64,000 nucleotides of DNA from Flavisolibacter amylovorans (GCF_039541815.1 NZ_BAABGY010000008.1:248001-312000); one strand, 5' to 3'; positions 53,161 to 62,943 are shown, counted from the stretch's first letter. Numbers and translations are program-made. Notes: generated from the letters alone by a model not told the origin.

Positions 53161-53392
53161 GGCGTGTGGTTTTGAGTGGCCTAAAGCTATTTGCCCCTGC
53201 GCACATCCGCTGGGCGCAAACGGGTCAATAAAAAGGCCTCTGGTTCTATTTCGGTGCGAATGTGCGGGCAGGGGGATGCGCCGACGGACCTGCTCCGGAC
53301 AGAGGCGCGCCAGCAGTCTTTGTTGCAGCAGTATGCCGACCTCGTGCCGATGGAGCAGGAGCAAGTCATTATCGGGCAAAGGCAGGTGCCCC

Positions 53393-53432
53393 ATCCGCAT
53401 CCGGCAAGGCAAACACCTGACCCACCGGAAAC
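53393..53432 (+). repeat. Short direct repeat, copy 1, flanking DUF2264
   Basis: It begins ATCCGCATCCGGCAAGGC and ends ACCCACCGGAAAC; both ends recur exactly at 55026-55067 after the DUF2264 gene, with a variable middle. Confidence 0.6.
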
Positions 53433-53486
53433 GGATCGTGCCATAGCCCGGATACCTCTTTCTGTTATCAAGCAATCGTTGCCGGG

Positions 53487-53509
53487 GCCCCTTTTCTAAG
53501 GGGCTTCTT
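53487..53509 (+). terminator. Hairpin with T-rich tail
   Basis: GCCCCTT (53487-53493), loop TTCT, AAGGGGC (53498-53504), then TTCTT. No plus-strand gene lies directly upstream, so its target is unclear. Confidence 0.4.
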
Positions 53510-53752
53510 GTTGCGGGCCCTGGCCAGGCACCGGCCTCCGAGGCAGGCGTTCGCAGACGGGTGCAGGCCGTGCAGCCATAGGCTCCACTGTTTTGACCTG
53601 TTTCCACCCCTAATGCGAACAATAGCGGTGGACGTTTGAAATTAGATTTATACCGACGGCCGATGCCCGCCCGGGCCTTTCCGCGTTCGGGAAGATCCCC
53701 GGCGGCTGTACCGACCAATCAAACCTTTTCAAACACCTGTTCAACCCTGATC

Positions 53753-54991
53753 ATGTTTATGGACCGCACCCGGAAAAAAACCTGCCTGCTGCTGCCCGCT
53801 TTGCTCTGCTTCCTTTCCCTGGCTGCCCAGAAAAAAGAAGAGCCCGACCGAAAGCTATGGCTGCACTACATGGACCGGATCGCCCGCCCGGTACTGGCCA
53901 ACCTTGCGGCGGGTACCTTGAAGGAGAAGATGCCGGTGGTGCTCCCGGCAAACGTGGATAACGCGGCCAGCCGCACCCGGGCATCTTACCTCGAAGCATT
54001 TGGTCGCACACTGAGCGGCATCGCTCCCTGGCTCAACGGGGAGGGGGGAAGCCCGGAAGAGCAGGCCCTGCGCGAACAATACCGGGCATGGGCTATTAAG
54101 GCGGTTGCCCGGGCGGTGGATACTTCATCGAAAGATTACCTGGCCTGGAGCGGCGGGCAGCCCCTGGTGGACGCCTCTTTCTTTGCCCTCGGGCTCGTTC
54201 GTTGTCCCTGGCTGTGGAACCACCTCGCCGACAGCACCCGTGCACAGGTGGTGGTGGCCTTGCGGCGAACGCGCGGCACGGTGCCGGTCTATTCGAACTG
54301 GATCCTGTTCAGCAGCATGATCGAAGCTTTCTTCTGCAAGTATGGCTATGAGTACGACAAAGTACGCATCGAGTTCGGCATCCGCGAATTCGCGCAGCAC
54401 TGGTACGTGGGCGACGGCATGTTTTCGGATGGGATGAATTTCGCCTTCGACTACTACAACAGCTATGTGATCCAGCCCTACCTGGTCAATATCCTGGCCG
54501 CTCTTGAAGACAAGGGAGCGACCTATGCCTGGTTTGCGCCCCAGCTGGAAAAGATCACCCGCCGGTATGCCGAGCTGCAGGAGCGGATGATCAGCGCCGA
54601 CGGATCGTTCCCGGTGACCGGCCGTTCGATTACCTACCGGGGCGGTGCGTTTCATCACCTCGCCGATATGAGCCTGCGCAAAAAGCTGCCGGCATCGCTT
54701 TCTCCGGCACAGGTCCGGTGCGCACTCACAGCGGTATTGAAAAAAACCATGGCAGCATCGCAAACGTTTACCGCCGAAGGCTGGCTCAACATCGGACTTT
54801 CCGGCAGGCAGCCCGACCTGGCGGAGCGGTATATCAACACCGGCAGCGTCTACCTGTGCATGAATCTCTTTCTGCCGCTGGGGCTGCCCGAGACCGATGA
54901 ATTCTGGGCTTCCCCGGCCAGGCCCTGGACGGCGATAAAGGCCTGGAGCGGCGAGCAGCTTCCGGCGGATCATGCGCTGGACCTGCACTAG
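53753..54991 (+). CDS. DUF2264 family secreted protein
   Basis: 412 residues from MFMDRTRKKTCLLLPALLCF, with the signal ending SLAAQ. DUF2264 markers are YLEAFGRTLSGIAPWLNGEG, WLADAS-like GGQPLVDASFFALGLVR, YSNWILFSSMIEAFF, VGDGMFSDGMNFAFDYYNSYVIQPYLV and the closing PWTAIKAWSGEQLPADHALD. The family is predicted to be an alpha/alpha barrel related to polysaccharide-degrading enzymes, without an assigned reaction. It is divergent from the GH128 gene and may act on the same polymer. Confidence 0.88.
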   Translation: MFMDRTRKKTCLLLPALLCFLSLAAQKKEEPDRKLWLHYMDRIARPVLANLAAGTLKEKMPVVLPANVDNAASRTRASYLEAFGRTLSGIAPWLNGEGGSPEEQALREQYRAWAIKAVARAVDTSSKDYLAWSGGQPLVDASFFALGLVRCPWLWNHLADSTRAQVVVALRRTRGTVPVYSNWILFSSMIEAFFCKYGYEYDKVRIEFGIREFAQHWYVGDGMFSDGMNFAFDYYNSYVIQPYLVNILAALEDKGATYAWFAPQLEKITRRYAELQERMISADGSFPVTGRSITYRGGAFHHLADMSLRKKLPASLSPAQVRCALTAVLKKTMAASQTFTAEGWLNIGLSGRQPDLAERYINTGSVYLCMNLFLPLGLPETDEFWASPARPWTAIKAWSGEQLPADHALDLH

Positions 54992-55409
54992 GCGGCTCGT
55001 TCATCCTAGATCTCAAAATATCCGGATCCGCATCCGGCAAGGCGACATCACGGCACCCACCGGAAACTGATGATTCAAAAGGTCGAATTCCCGGAAAAGA
55101 GCGGTGCCTGTGCCATTGAAAGCAGGGGGAGGTTTTATGTAAAGGCACAAAAGAGCTACGCCAACGGGGAGGGGGGGTACGATCAACGGCCTATTTTTGG
55201 CCGATCCGGATGCAAGGGTGTGGATGGATTCGATAGCGATCGTGCTGGATTGTTTTTTGGATCGGCGTGCGGATCGCGATCGTCGGATCTTGCCCCGAGA
55301 AACGCAACCGGGCGCGGCCTGGGTGCTCATCGGGATCGCGGGCTAACCCGGTGCCGGTATCCGGGAACTGACCGGCGGCTACCTCATCGGGCTTATCAGG
55401 TGGACGCTT
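54992..55409. other. Convergent intergenic stretch
   Basis: About 420 bp between the DUF2264 and LuxR-type genes. Apart from the second copy of the 40-bp repeat at 55026-55067, I see no gene or clear terminator. Confidence 0.45.
55026..55067 (+). repeat. Short direct repeat, copy 2, flanking DUF2264
   Basis: Same first 18 bases and last 13 bases as 53393-53432, with a middle segment two bases longer. Confidence 0.6.
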
Positions 55410-55748
55410 TTACTGTGCACTGTTCCCCGTTGCGGTGCACTGCCGCTGCAGGTTCATCTTTTGGTCGCGTAGCTGCCTTTGCATCAGATACATATCGAAA
55501 AGCTGGTTTGTCCAATTTTCAGGTAAGAATTTATTAAGTAGCTTTAACACAGATTCGCTGTTCAACTTCCGGAAAATATTATACTTGTGTACTTCAACTG
55601 TTTTAATCGACACGCCCATGATGCCTCCTATTTCCTTAGCTGAATATCCACGAAAGGAGAAAAGAAGCACTCTCAGCTCCTGGCGCGTCAATTCGCCAAG
55701 GTCCGTTTCCTGCAAGTTGAACTCGGTATTTTGGTTTGGTTTTTTCAT
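55410..55748 (-). CDS. Orphan LuxR-type HTH protein
   Basis: 112 residues. ELTRQELRVLLFSFRGYSAKEIGGIMGVSIKTVEVHKYNIFRKLN (about 19-63) is a complete GerE/LuxR DNA-binding domain. A helical tail of about 45 residues follows (LLNKFLPENW, MYLMQRQLRDQKMNLQRQ), which could dimerise. There is no receiver or ligand domain, so it either takes its signal from a partner or acts constitutively. It is divergent from the LytTR response regulator with about 230 bp between, which suggests cross-regulation. Confidence 0.85.
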   Translation of the reverse strand: MKKPNQNTEFNLQETDLGELTRQELRVLLFSFRGYSAKEIGGIMGVSIKTVEVHKYNIFRKLNSESVLKLLNKFLPENWTNQLFDMYLMQRQLRDQKMNLQRQCTATGNSAQ

Positions 55749-55982
55749 TGACAGGCTACTACAAAGAAATTGTTCAATGGCGTACCTATCCGCTTACCGG
55801 CGAATATTTTTCCGAAAGGGGATTTTTTCGCCCTGATCATTGCTTTTTTGTGCACGCACGCTTCGATTTCGGCTTTGCATCCGCAGGCAGAAGCCTGATT
55901 AACGGGATAAGAACACCACACCATACGATCTAACCTGGCATTTGAATCTGATTGAACAAATTCCAGTAAATACTATTGACCT

Positions 55983-56723
55983 ATGGCGAAAACATCCGAT
56001 GCTATTAAGGTGGTTCATGTTGAGGATAACGCGATTGACCGGGCTAATATGGCCAGGCTGATCGAAAATTCCGACTCGTTTGTCCTGGTACGGCAGTTCG
56101 ACAACTGTGCAGATGCCCTTAGCTATATCGAGGCAACACCCCCCGACCTTGTCATTTTCGATATTCATTTTGAAGAAGGCACTTCCCTTCCGTTCGCCAA
56201 AAAGGTAATGGAAATGGATCTGCCGTTCGCGTTCGTTTCCAGCCATGACCAGTTTGCGCTTCAATCCTACGATCTGGGGGGTATTCACTATATCGTGAAG
56301 CCCATCACCTCCGAACAGCTGGAGGCGATCGGGCGCAGGGTGCAGCAGGTAAAGCAGGTCGATCCTGTAGAGCGTGTGCTGAGCAACATCAAGGATGCCC
56401 TGCACCGCCCGAGCCGCATCATCGTCAATGCGCAGAACCGGATCACGGTGCTGCAGCTTGCCGACGTGGTTTATGTACAGGCCGATGGCGCCTACAGCAG
56501 CTTTTACCTGTTGAACGGCGATGTGGTGGTGAGCAGCAAGCCGACCAATCATTACGAAGAGGATATCCTTAAGAACGATGATTTTATACGCGTTCACCGG
56601 AAGTATATCATCAACCAGCGGCACCTCCTGAACATCGAGAAAAAGCGGCTGAATGCCGTTTTCAATTTTTCCAACGGCCTGCACATCACCCTGAACAAAT
56701 TCCGGCGGGAGGATTTGCTGTAG
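55983..56723 (+). CDS. LytTR-family response regulator
   Basis: 246 residues. The receiver domain shows the acidic pair E14/D15 in HVEDN, phospho-acceptor D60 in LVIFDIHF, S86/S87 in AFVSSHD and K106 in IVKP. The LytTR DNA-binding domain spans about 140-246 (IIVNAQNRITVLQLADVVYVQADGAYSSF, FIRVHRKYIINQRHLLNI). It lies 77 bp upstream of the histidine kinase and is its probable partner. Confidence 0.93.
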   Translation: MAKTSDAIKVVHVEDNAIDRANMARLIENSDSFVLVRQFDNCADALSYIEATPPDLVIFDIHFEEGTSLPFAKKVMEMDLPFAFVSSHDQFALQSYDLGGIHYIVKPITSEQLEAIGRRVQQVKQVDPVERVLSNIKDALHRPSRIIVNAQNRITVLQLADVVYVQADGAYSSFYLLNGDVVVSSKPTNHYEEDILKNDDFIRVHRKYIINQRHLLNIEKKRLNAVFNFSNGLHITLNKFRREDLL

Positions 56724-56800
56724 CCGGCCGCACCGGGAGCATATACTCCCGTCTTTGAGCCACCTGTTCTCTGCAACCTGAGCTTTTGATAATCCAGCCG

Positions 56801-59722
56801 ATGGGGCGTACGACACTGCTTCTCTTTTTTCTGACGGTAGCGAATCTGTTCGCTTCCCGCCTCTCTGCGCAGCAGGTGATCCGGGACGGCATTTCCATCC
56901 GGGATTATGGCACCCAGGAGGGCTTGCTGAACCGCGACGTGACCGGGCTGGTCTTCGATAAGCGGGGAGTGGGTTGGTTGTTGAACAGTACCGGTCTGCA
57001 CCTGTTCGACGGCAAGCGGTTTTACGAGGCTGCGCCACTGCTGGGGGCCGACTCCGGGCTGCTCACAAAACCCGGGAATGTGCTCCATTACGTATCGAAG
57101 GAGGATGCGTTGTACGTGCTGACGCATTGGAAGGGAAATCTGGAAGTAACGCGGGTACCGCTGGCGGATATTTTTTCGGGCAATACAAGCGCGCCGGCGC
57201 GGATCCTGTTTTCAGCGCCCGGCATTATCTATGGTCGTCCGGTGTTCACAGACAGCAGCATGCTGGCGATCCAGGGCGGGCGGTTGCTGCTGCTGCGCTT
57301 TCGCAACGGACGGATCGTTACGGTCGCGCGCAGCGCCTGGTCGGGGCAGCACCATGTTTTTGCCGCCCCCCACGCAGGTGTCTTGGTAACCGGTGATCCG
57401 CAGCATATACTCTATCGGGCCGACACCACTAGGCCTGGCTTCCCGTTGTCCCGGATGGATACCCTGACCGATCCCCAATACAATTTATTGATGATAGACA
57501 GTGGGCGGGTGCGGACCGCCGCAGGCGCATACGAACGGCCCCTTGTTGCAGACAGAACCATCAGGTTGGACAAAAGCGTGTTTGAAGCGATCAAAGACAT
57601 CCATTTAACGGTGAGCGGAATGACGCGGGACGCAGCGGGCAACTACTATTTCTACGGTTCTTTAGGGGTGCGTCGCTGTGTCCGGTTCGGAAACCTGTTC
57701 CGGACCATTTCCCTGCCCTATGAAACCCGCGCCATCACGTACCGTCCGGACACCGATCAGGGGATACTGGCTACGGCGGAGGGGATGCACCGGTTCCACC
57801 TGAACGGCGTTCTCGCGGCTGCGCGCATCGACTCGGCCAGTCGCAACCATTACTGGGCTGCAGCCGGCGTAAAGGACGGAAGACAGTTGTTCTTTCCCCT
57901 GGACACCGAGCGTCCCGCCGTGGTATTCGATGCATCCGGCAGCCGGTTCGGCTATTACCCGATCGACCGGCGCATGCAGGTGTTTTGTGCCCATGGGCCG
58001 CTGCAGGACGGCAGTTACCTGTTGGGGACCAACCAGGGATTGATGCGGGCGCGCCTGACCCGGAACGGTATCGAAACGCAGGCACTCGACATCAACCTGA
58101 GGTCTTCCATCAACGCGATCTGCCCCACCGGCGACGGCCGCTACCTGCTGGCGACGGTAGACGGTCTTTATCTCGTCCATCCCGATAGCCCTGCCGCACA
58201 GCTATTGCTCGCCGGTGACGTTCTGTGTATCGAATCTTATCCCCAGGGCTGGATGGTCGGCTTCCGGCACCGGGGTGCCCGTATCCTCAACCGGCAGTTG
58301 CAGCCAGTGAGATCATTGACCTATTCAGGGGGGCTCCCGGGCAACACCGTGTACAGCATCGTTTTCGACAAGGTGAACGAGCTCTTTTTCGTGGGTACCT
58401 CTGACGGGCTGGTAGCCTACGATCCGCTCGCTGGAATACTGCGCAACTATACCGTAGCCGACGGGCTTGCCGACAACGAGCTGAACCGGGGCAGCACCCT
58501 CCAGCTTGCTGGTGACAGTCTTATTATTTTCGGAACGATCAAGGGGATCAGCGCGATGGATGTGCGGCTGCCCTTCAATATTCGGCGAACGCGTACCGGT
58601 CCCTTTGTATGGGGCTTTGAGTACCAGGCACAGGGAAAGGGAGCTGTCTTTTCCTTGTCGCGCAACGAGGCGCTTTACGGGCAGCCCCTGCCCCACAATA
58701 CCAACTGGATGCGCCTGAAGATCGTGGACCTGGACTTCGAAAACCATCCGTACTCCGTAGCCTACCGCCTTGATGAGGGTGAATGGCACTACCAGCCTGC
58801 CGACAGGGAGCTCACGATCTGGCGTCCTGAGGCCGGTACGCACCAGATCGAACTCCGGTTTCTTTACGCGCGCAACGGGGCGTCGGAGATCACCCGCTAT
58901 CATTTTGAAGTAAAGCAGGTGTGGTACCTGACCACTCCGGCGTTGGTTGGACTCCTGGTGCTGGTGCTGTCGCTGAGCTACCTGATTGCCTGGTTGCGGA
59001 TCCGGGTGTTGAAGATCAAGGCACTTGCCCAGATCAACCGGAACCGCCAATTGTTGTTTTCCATCATCGCGCACGACCTGCGCAGTCCCCTGAAATCGTA
59101 CCAGGATCTTGCGGAGACCATCAACTACCTGATGCAGAAGCAGGATCTTCAGACGCTTCAGGAAGTAAGCCGGCAGATCAACGACAACGGGCGAAAACTC
59201 GACCTGGTGCTGAACAACCTGCTGAATTGGAGTCTCCTGGAGCAGAAAGGACTAACACCGCATTTTGAGGACGTCGATGTGCGCGCCATCGTCGATGGGC
59301 TTCTTCCCCTCTACGCAACGGCAGCGGAACGAAAGAGCATTCCGATCGAAAGCATGATTGACGTGCCCGCCCTCTTGCCGGCAGACGCCAACCTGATCTC
59401 CCTGATCCTGCGCAACCTGTTGGACAATGCCGTGAAGAACAGTCCGGCCGGCTGCCCGGTGGCCGTGGCCGTTTCGTTCACCGACGGGCAGCTGCAGCTG
59501 TTGGTGCGGAACGCGATCCGGGTGGAGAACCTTGCGGCCATTACCGAGGTGATCGGCCAGCTTCAACGGGGCGAAGGCGACGTAGGGCGGGGGATCGGGC
59601 TCAATTTCATTCGCCAGGCGACGAGGATCCTGAACGGAACCCTGCGCTTCCGCCTCATCGCCGGCGATACGCAACTGGAAGCCCGGGTTCTTATTCCGGC
59701 CAAGCCCGAAAACGGTATTTGA
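56801..59722 (+). CDS. Propeller-type sensor histidine kinase
   Basis: 973 residues from MGRTTLLLFFLTV, with a signal ending SRLSAQ. Residues about 30-620 form periplasmic reg_prop-like propeller blades (GTQEGLLNRDVTGLVFDKRG, GGLPGNTVYSIVFDKVNELF, VADGLADNELNRGS). A Y_Y_Y-type sandwich follows (about 630-705), then a transmembrane helix near 713-735 (LVGLLVLVLSLSYLIAWL) and HisKA with H758 in SIIAHDLRSPLKS. The ATPase domain has the N box (LILRNLLDNAVKNSP) and a G2-like GRGIGLNF. The usual DxGxG G1 box is not visible, so catalysis or ATP binding may be altered. No receiver or AraC domain is fused; the LytTR protein upstream should be its output. Confidence 0.9.
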   Translation: MGRTTLLLFFLTVANLFASRLSAQQVIRDGISIRDYGTQEGLLNRDVTGLVFDKRGVGWLLNSTGLHLFDGKRFYEAAPLLGADSGLLTKPGNVLHYVSKEDALYVLTHWKGNLEVTRVPLADIFSGNTSAPARILFSAPGIIYGRPVFTDSSMLAIQGGRLLLLRFRNGRIVTVARSAWSGQHHVFAAPHAGVLVTGDPQHILYRADTTRPGFPLSRMDTLTDPQYNLLMIDSGRVRTAAGAYERPLVADRTIRLDKSVFEAIKDIHLTVSGMTRDAAGNYYFYGSLGVRRCVRFGNLFRTISLPYETRAITYRPDTDQGILATAEGMHRFHLNGVLAAARIDSASRNHYWAAAGVKDGRQLFFPLDTERPAVVFDASGSRFGYYPIDRRMQVFCAHGPLQDGSYLLGTNQGLMRARLTRNGIETQALDINLRSSINAICPTGDGRYLLATVDGLYLVHPDSPAAQLLLAGDVLCIESYPQGWMVGFRHRGARILNRQLQPVRSLTYSGGLPGNTVYSIVFDKVNELFFVGTSDGLVAYDPLAGILRNYTVADGLADNELNRGSTLQLAGDSLIIFGTIKGISAMDVRLPFNIRRTRTGPFVWGFEYQAQGKGAVFSLSRNEALYGQPLPHNTNWMRLKIVDLDFENHPYSVAYRLDEGEWHYQPADRELTIWRPEAGTHQIELRFLYARNGASEITRYHFEVKQVWYLTTPALVGLLVLVLSLSYLIAWLRIRVLKIKALAQINRNRQLLFSIIAHDLRSPLKSYQDLAETINYLMQKQDLQTLQEVSRQINDNGRKLDLVLNNLLNWSLLEQKGLTPHFEDVDVRAIVDGLLPLYATAAERKSIPIESMIDVPALLPADANLISLILRNLLDNAVKNSPAGCPVAVAVSFTDGQLQLLVRNAIRVENLAAITEVIGQLQRGEGDVGRGIGLNFIRQATRILNGTLRFRLIAGDTQLEARVLIPAKPENGI

Positions 59723-59740
59723 GGCAATTGCCTGGTCGTC

Positions 59741-59902
59741 AAGGCCGCTGGCGGCCAGTTTAGCGCGGCGGCGCAGCGAGAGGCGGCGCAGCGAAGCGGC
59801 GACATACTGAAAATTCCTCATTGCTTTTCCTCGTCGCGCCGTCGCGTCGCTGCGCTCCCGAAGCTTCGGGGGCGTGCCGAGGCCGCTTGCGGCCGATCAT
59901 TT
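59741..59902. repeat. Intergenic palindromic repeat related to the 48.7-49.2 kb cluster
   Basis: Contains CTCCCGAAGCTTCGGG at 59855-59870, then a GTGCC-GAGGCCGCTTGCGGCC arrangement at 59874-59894. The same order occurs on the minus strand at 49024-49066. A further GGCCGCTGGCGGCC lies at 59743-59756. No coding frame is supported. Confidence 0.7.
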
Positions 59903-61176
59903 CAGAGCCTTCAGCAAAACCTATTCGTTCAAACAACTGCTCAACGCTTCCGGACCCGGATCAGCACCCATTCGTGATCATACTTCCGGCCGTAAACCCG
60001 AACACTTGCGAAATAACTCCTGAAAAATCATGTTTCAGACCCCGGTAGTCGCTTTTTGAAAACAAAACGTGCAGTACTTTCTGCGGGTAAGCCTTAATTC
60101 AGAACTTTACCGGTACCAATACCTATACTTCGCGGCCTCACTTTACACGAGAGGTCCGGCGATGTCCGAAAAAGCAAGCCCCCTTTCCCAACAAACCGAT
60201 CGTTTCGACGCGAGATCTTGCTATTGATTCGTCAGCATTTCCAGGACTCGTCCTGACAAATGGTGTTGCCTGCAATGCATTTTGTCGAAGCCATTATCAC
60301 CGTGCAGCACCGGCTGCGGTGCGCCACTTCGGGGGAAAGTAGTATGACTACAAGCTCCCTGAAGCCGCACGGTGCCATGGATCGAGGATGGGTGCACGAG
60401 GGCTGGCGAAGTCAATCTGTAATGATAAGGCAGCGGCTGAAACGTAGCAGGGACGCGGGTTTGAGGCCTGTGGCCGGATGGGATCGCTATGCGCACCCGT
60501 GCGCGGGGAGGTGTTTGCCTGAAGCGCTGGATTGTAGAAATACGGTTTCTTCGCTGAAAAAAATATTTGACGGAGGCGTGCGAACGATGCAACCAATCCG
60601 CCGGCGATCGAATCATCACAAATAATGCGTTTCGCCGGCAAAAAAGCAGGACTCGTCTAAATGAAAGCGTACCAGATACACGATGCGCTACTTTCGATAA
60701 GTGGATGGCTGTACACCTTGATGAGTATTATTGGTCACCTGATTTTAGTCATACTCTTATAAGGACAGTATCGCGATCCTTGCATTTTTAGGCGGCGCTT
60801 TTTGTGTAGTCTGCGGCTCCCGGTCCGCAGTGTGTGTTGAAAGCCAGCTGAAGAACGCCTGACCCCCCACCCAGTTCCAAGAAGCCCTTTTTCGACCGCC
60901 ATGGCGGTTGCGGCCTTTTATTGTGTTTGAGAAAAATTGGATCTACCAAAACCGATCGTTATGAACCAGCTTATGAGCAGCGACAGTATCGCTACCGGCG
61001 CACCGGATACACCCAGGATCCCTGGTGGTGCTATTGATCCGATAGCCGCCTCCATTTGCCACAAGCATGGCCGAACAAATGAAGCGACACATGCGTTTCA
61101 GGTTGCTTTCCCATCCACATCCGTGCGCCCTGCCGGCGCACCGCTTCCCGTACAGACATTATCTAAAAACAAGAAT
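59903..61176. other. Gene-free stretch of about 1.27 kb
   Basis: No frame here has recognisable protein character. The 132-codon minus frame (60221-60619) and the plus frames overlapping it are rich in Arg, Pro and Ser in the way of GC-rich shadows. A hairpin CCGCCATGGCGG near 60897-60908, with TTTT about ten bases on, may mark an RNA end. Otherwise I see nothing. Confidence 0.5.
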
Positions 61177-62850
61177 ATGACCAAGCGCTACTCCCTCCAC
61201 CCTTTCCTGCTCATGTCGCTGCTGCTCCCGTTCGCCGGGGCCGCGCAGCGCACCACCGATCCCACGCCGCCCGCCACGCCGGTATATGCCTCGCAAACCA
61301 CGGTAAACCCGGGCTACGGCTTCGGGAACATCGCCTTTGATGAGGGCGGTAACATCAACGCCTCTTTCTTTACGAGCGGCCGTGTTACCGACGGTACCGG
61401 CAGCGCCGAATTCGACGATTATGTAACGGGCAATATGGGTGCGAACCAGGCCTACCTGATCATGAACCAGGCCACCCTGCGCATCGCCACGCATATCTTC
61501 TCCGACAATACCAACCCGTTCCGCCACGACGTAGCGAACACCATTACGCAGCAGCGCTGGGAGGCTGATTTCGGCCTGTCGAACCCGGGCTGGACCTTCC
61601 TGTTCGGCCGCAACGAGTTCAACCAGAACAGCCAGTTCCCGCAGCTGTCGATCATCAACTTCCAGAATTATATCATCGACCAGTCGATCGGTGCCGGCCC
61701 CTTCATCCAGCCGGTAGGCCTCTCCAACGTCCTTGTGACGATCACCGGAACGATGACCTTCACCAACGGTAATATCTACGCCCTCCGCCAGGACGGCTTG
61801 AACCTGAACCTCGAAGAGTTCGTGTTCCAATCGGGCGCCAGCACCGCCGGCGGCAGCGCTACCTCTTACCTCGACGCGCCGATGCGCGTGCTTGGGGCTA
61901 CCAACAACTTCAAGTTCGTACTGGGCGACCAGGGCATCTACAGCCCGCTCACCTACACGGGCAGCAACCCCGGCGCCAACGGCACGGTGGCCCGCTACTT
62001 CGCCAACGGCGGTGGCAATACGGCGTCGCTCAACAGCTTGCTTACCAGCGTGAGCCCGGAAGAGTACTATGCCATCAGCAGCACCGATAACGCCGCTACC
62101 CTCACGCTCAACACCGCCAACTTCCCCACCTATACGGGTGCCAACTGGACCATCGCCGGCTTCAACGGCACCCAGTGGGTGAACCTCCGCCCCGGCGGCG
62201 GCGCCGGCACCATCAACGGCAACGAAGTGACCGTTACGGGTGCCAACCTCACCGGCATCACCCGCATCGCACCGGCGCTGGCCACGAGCCTGCTCCCGCT
62301 GCCCCTCAACTTCGTTTCCTTCAAGGCTGTGGCCCTCGGCAGCAGCGCGAAGCTCGATTGGGATGTGGCCGACGTAGTGAACGTATCGCATTTCGTAGTG
62401 GAGCGCTCCTGCGACGGTAACAACTTCACCGCCATCGGGCAGGTGTCGCTCACCAGCGCCAGCAGCTATACCTACCTCGACGTGCAGCCCTGTGCGCCCA
62501 TTTCCTACTACCGTGTACGCAGTGTTGATTTTGACGGCAGCACGAAGATGACGCCGGTGCGTAACGTACGCTTTGCCCTCGCCGACGCACGCTTCACGCT
62601 CTGGCCGAACCCCGCCCGCGGCAGCTCCATCCAGATCATGCTCTCGCGCACCGACGGCGCCACCGCGGCCAAGGCCATCCAATGGCAGATCCGCACAGTC
62701 GCCGGCCAGGTAGTGAAAGAAGGCAAGGCCACGCTGCAAGGCGGCACCCCGCTGCAGATCGGCCTCGACGGCCTGTCGAACGGTACATACCAGTTCACCA
62801 GCATTGCCGCCGACGGCGCCACCGAAACCCTCGCCTTTATCAAGCAGTAA
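61177..62850 (+). CDS. T9SS cargo protein with C-terminal sorting domain
   Basis: 557 residues from MTKRYSLHPFLLMSLLLPFAGAAQ, which supplies the signal peptide; the frame upstream to 60937 has no coding character. The body is a beta-rich, Gly/Asn/Thr-rich domain of unknown function (VNPGYGFGNIAFDEGGNIN, FLFGRNEFNQNSQFPQLS). A fibronectin-like segment follows near 440-520 (LPLPLNFVSFKAVALGSSAKLDW, HFVVERSCDGNNFTAIG), and then a type A sorting domain (FTLWPNPARGSS ... LSNGTYQFTS). It is exported through the type IX system to the surface or medium. No enzymatic motif is visible. The collagen-like gene follows after 134 bp. Confidence 0.82.
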   Translation: MTKRYSLHPFLLMSLLLPFAGAAQRTTDPTPPATPVYASQTTVNPGYGFGNIAFDEGGNINASFFTSGRVTDGTGSAEFDDYVTGNMGANQAYLIMNQATLRIATHIFSDNTNPFRHDVANTITQQRWEADFGLSNPGWTFLFGRNEFNQNSQFPQLSIINFQNYIIDQSIGAGPFIQPVGLSNVLVTITGTMTFTNGNIYALRQDGLNLNLEEFVFQSGASTAGGSATSYLDAPMRVLGATNNFKFVLGDQGIYSPLTYTGSNPGANGTVARYFANGGGNTASLNSLLTSVSPEEYYAISSTDNAATLTLNTANFPTYTGANWTIAGFNGTQWVNLRPGGGAGTINGNEVTVTGANLTGITRIAPALATSLLPLPLNFVSFKAVALGSSAKLDWDVADVVNVSHFVVERSCDGNNFTAIGQVSLTSASSYTYLDVQPCAPISYYRVRSVDFDGSTKMTPVRNVRFALADARFTLWPNPARGSSIQIMLSRTDGATAAKAIQWQIRTVAGQVVKEGKATLQGGTPLQIGLDGLSNGTYQFTSIAADGATETLAFIKQ

Positions 62851-62913
62851 GCATCCTTCATCGGCCCTTGCTTGCCTTCGCTCCCGGTATCCGGAGGGCG
62901 AACGGTCACCCTC

Positions 62914-62943
62914 ATGCCTTTGCGGTTCTTGCCGCGAAGGCAT
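62914..62943. other. Strong 12-bp hairpin between two surface-protein genes
   Basis: ATGCCTTTGCGG pairs fully with CCGCGAAGGCAT (one G-T pair) around a six-base loop TTCTTG. No T run follows, so it may be an mRNA processing or stability element rather than a terminator. Confidence 0.5.

Larger units (their letters stand above)
53161..53752. other. Divergent intergenic region between GH128 and DUF2264 genes
   Basis: About 590 bp with no supported gene. It holds one copy of a 40-bp repeat (53393-53432) and a hairpin with a T-rich tail (53487-53509). Promoters of both neighbours must lie here, but I cannot place a convincing TAnnTTTG box. Confidence 0.5.

Noticed and set aside
53161..53718. N-terminal extension of the GH128 protein
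   Set aside because: The extra 186 codons are Arg/Pro/Leu-rich with no domain and would bury the signal peptide that starts at 53160.
61159..62943. 594-codon minus-strand frame over the T9SS cargo gene
   Set aside because: Antisense to a gene with signal peptide and sorting domain; composition is typical of a shadow frame.
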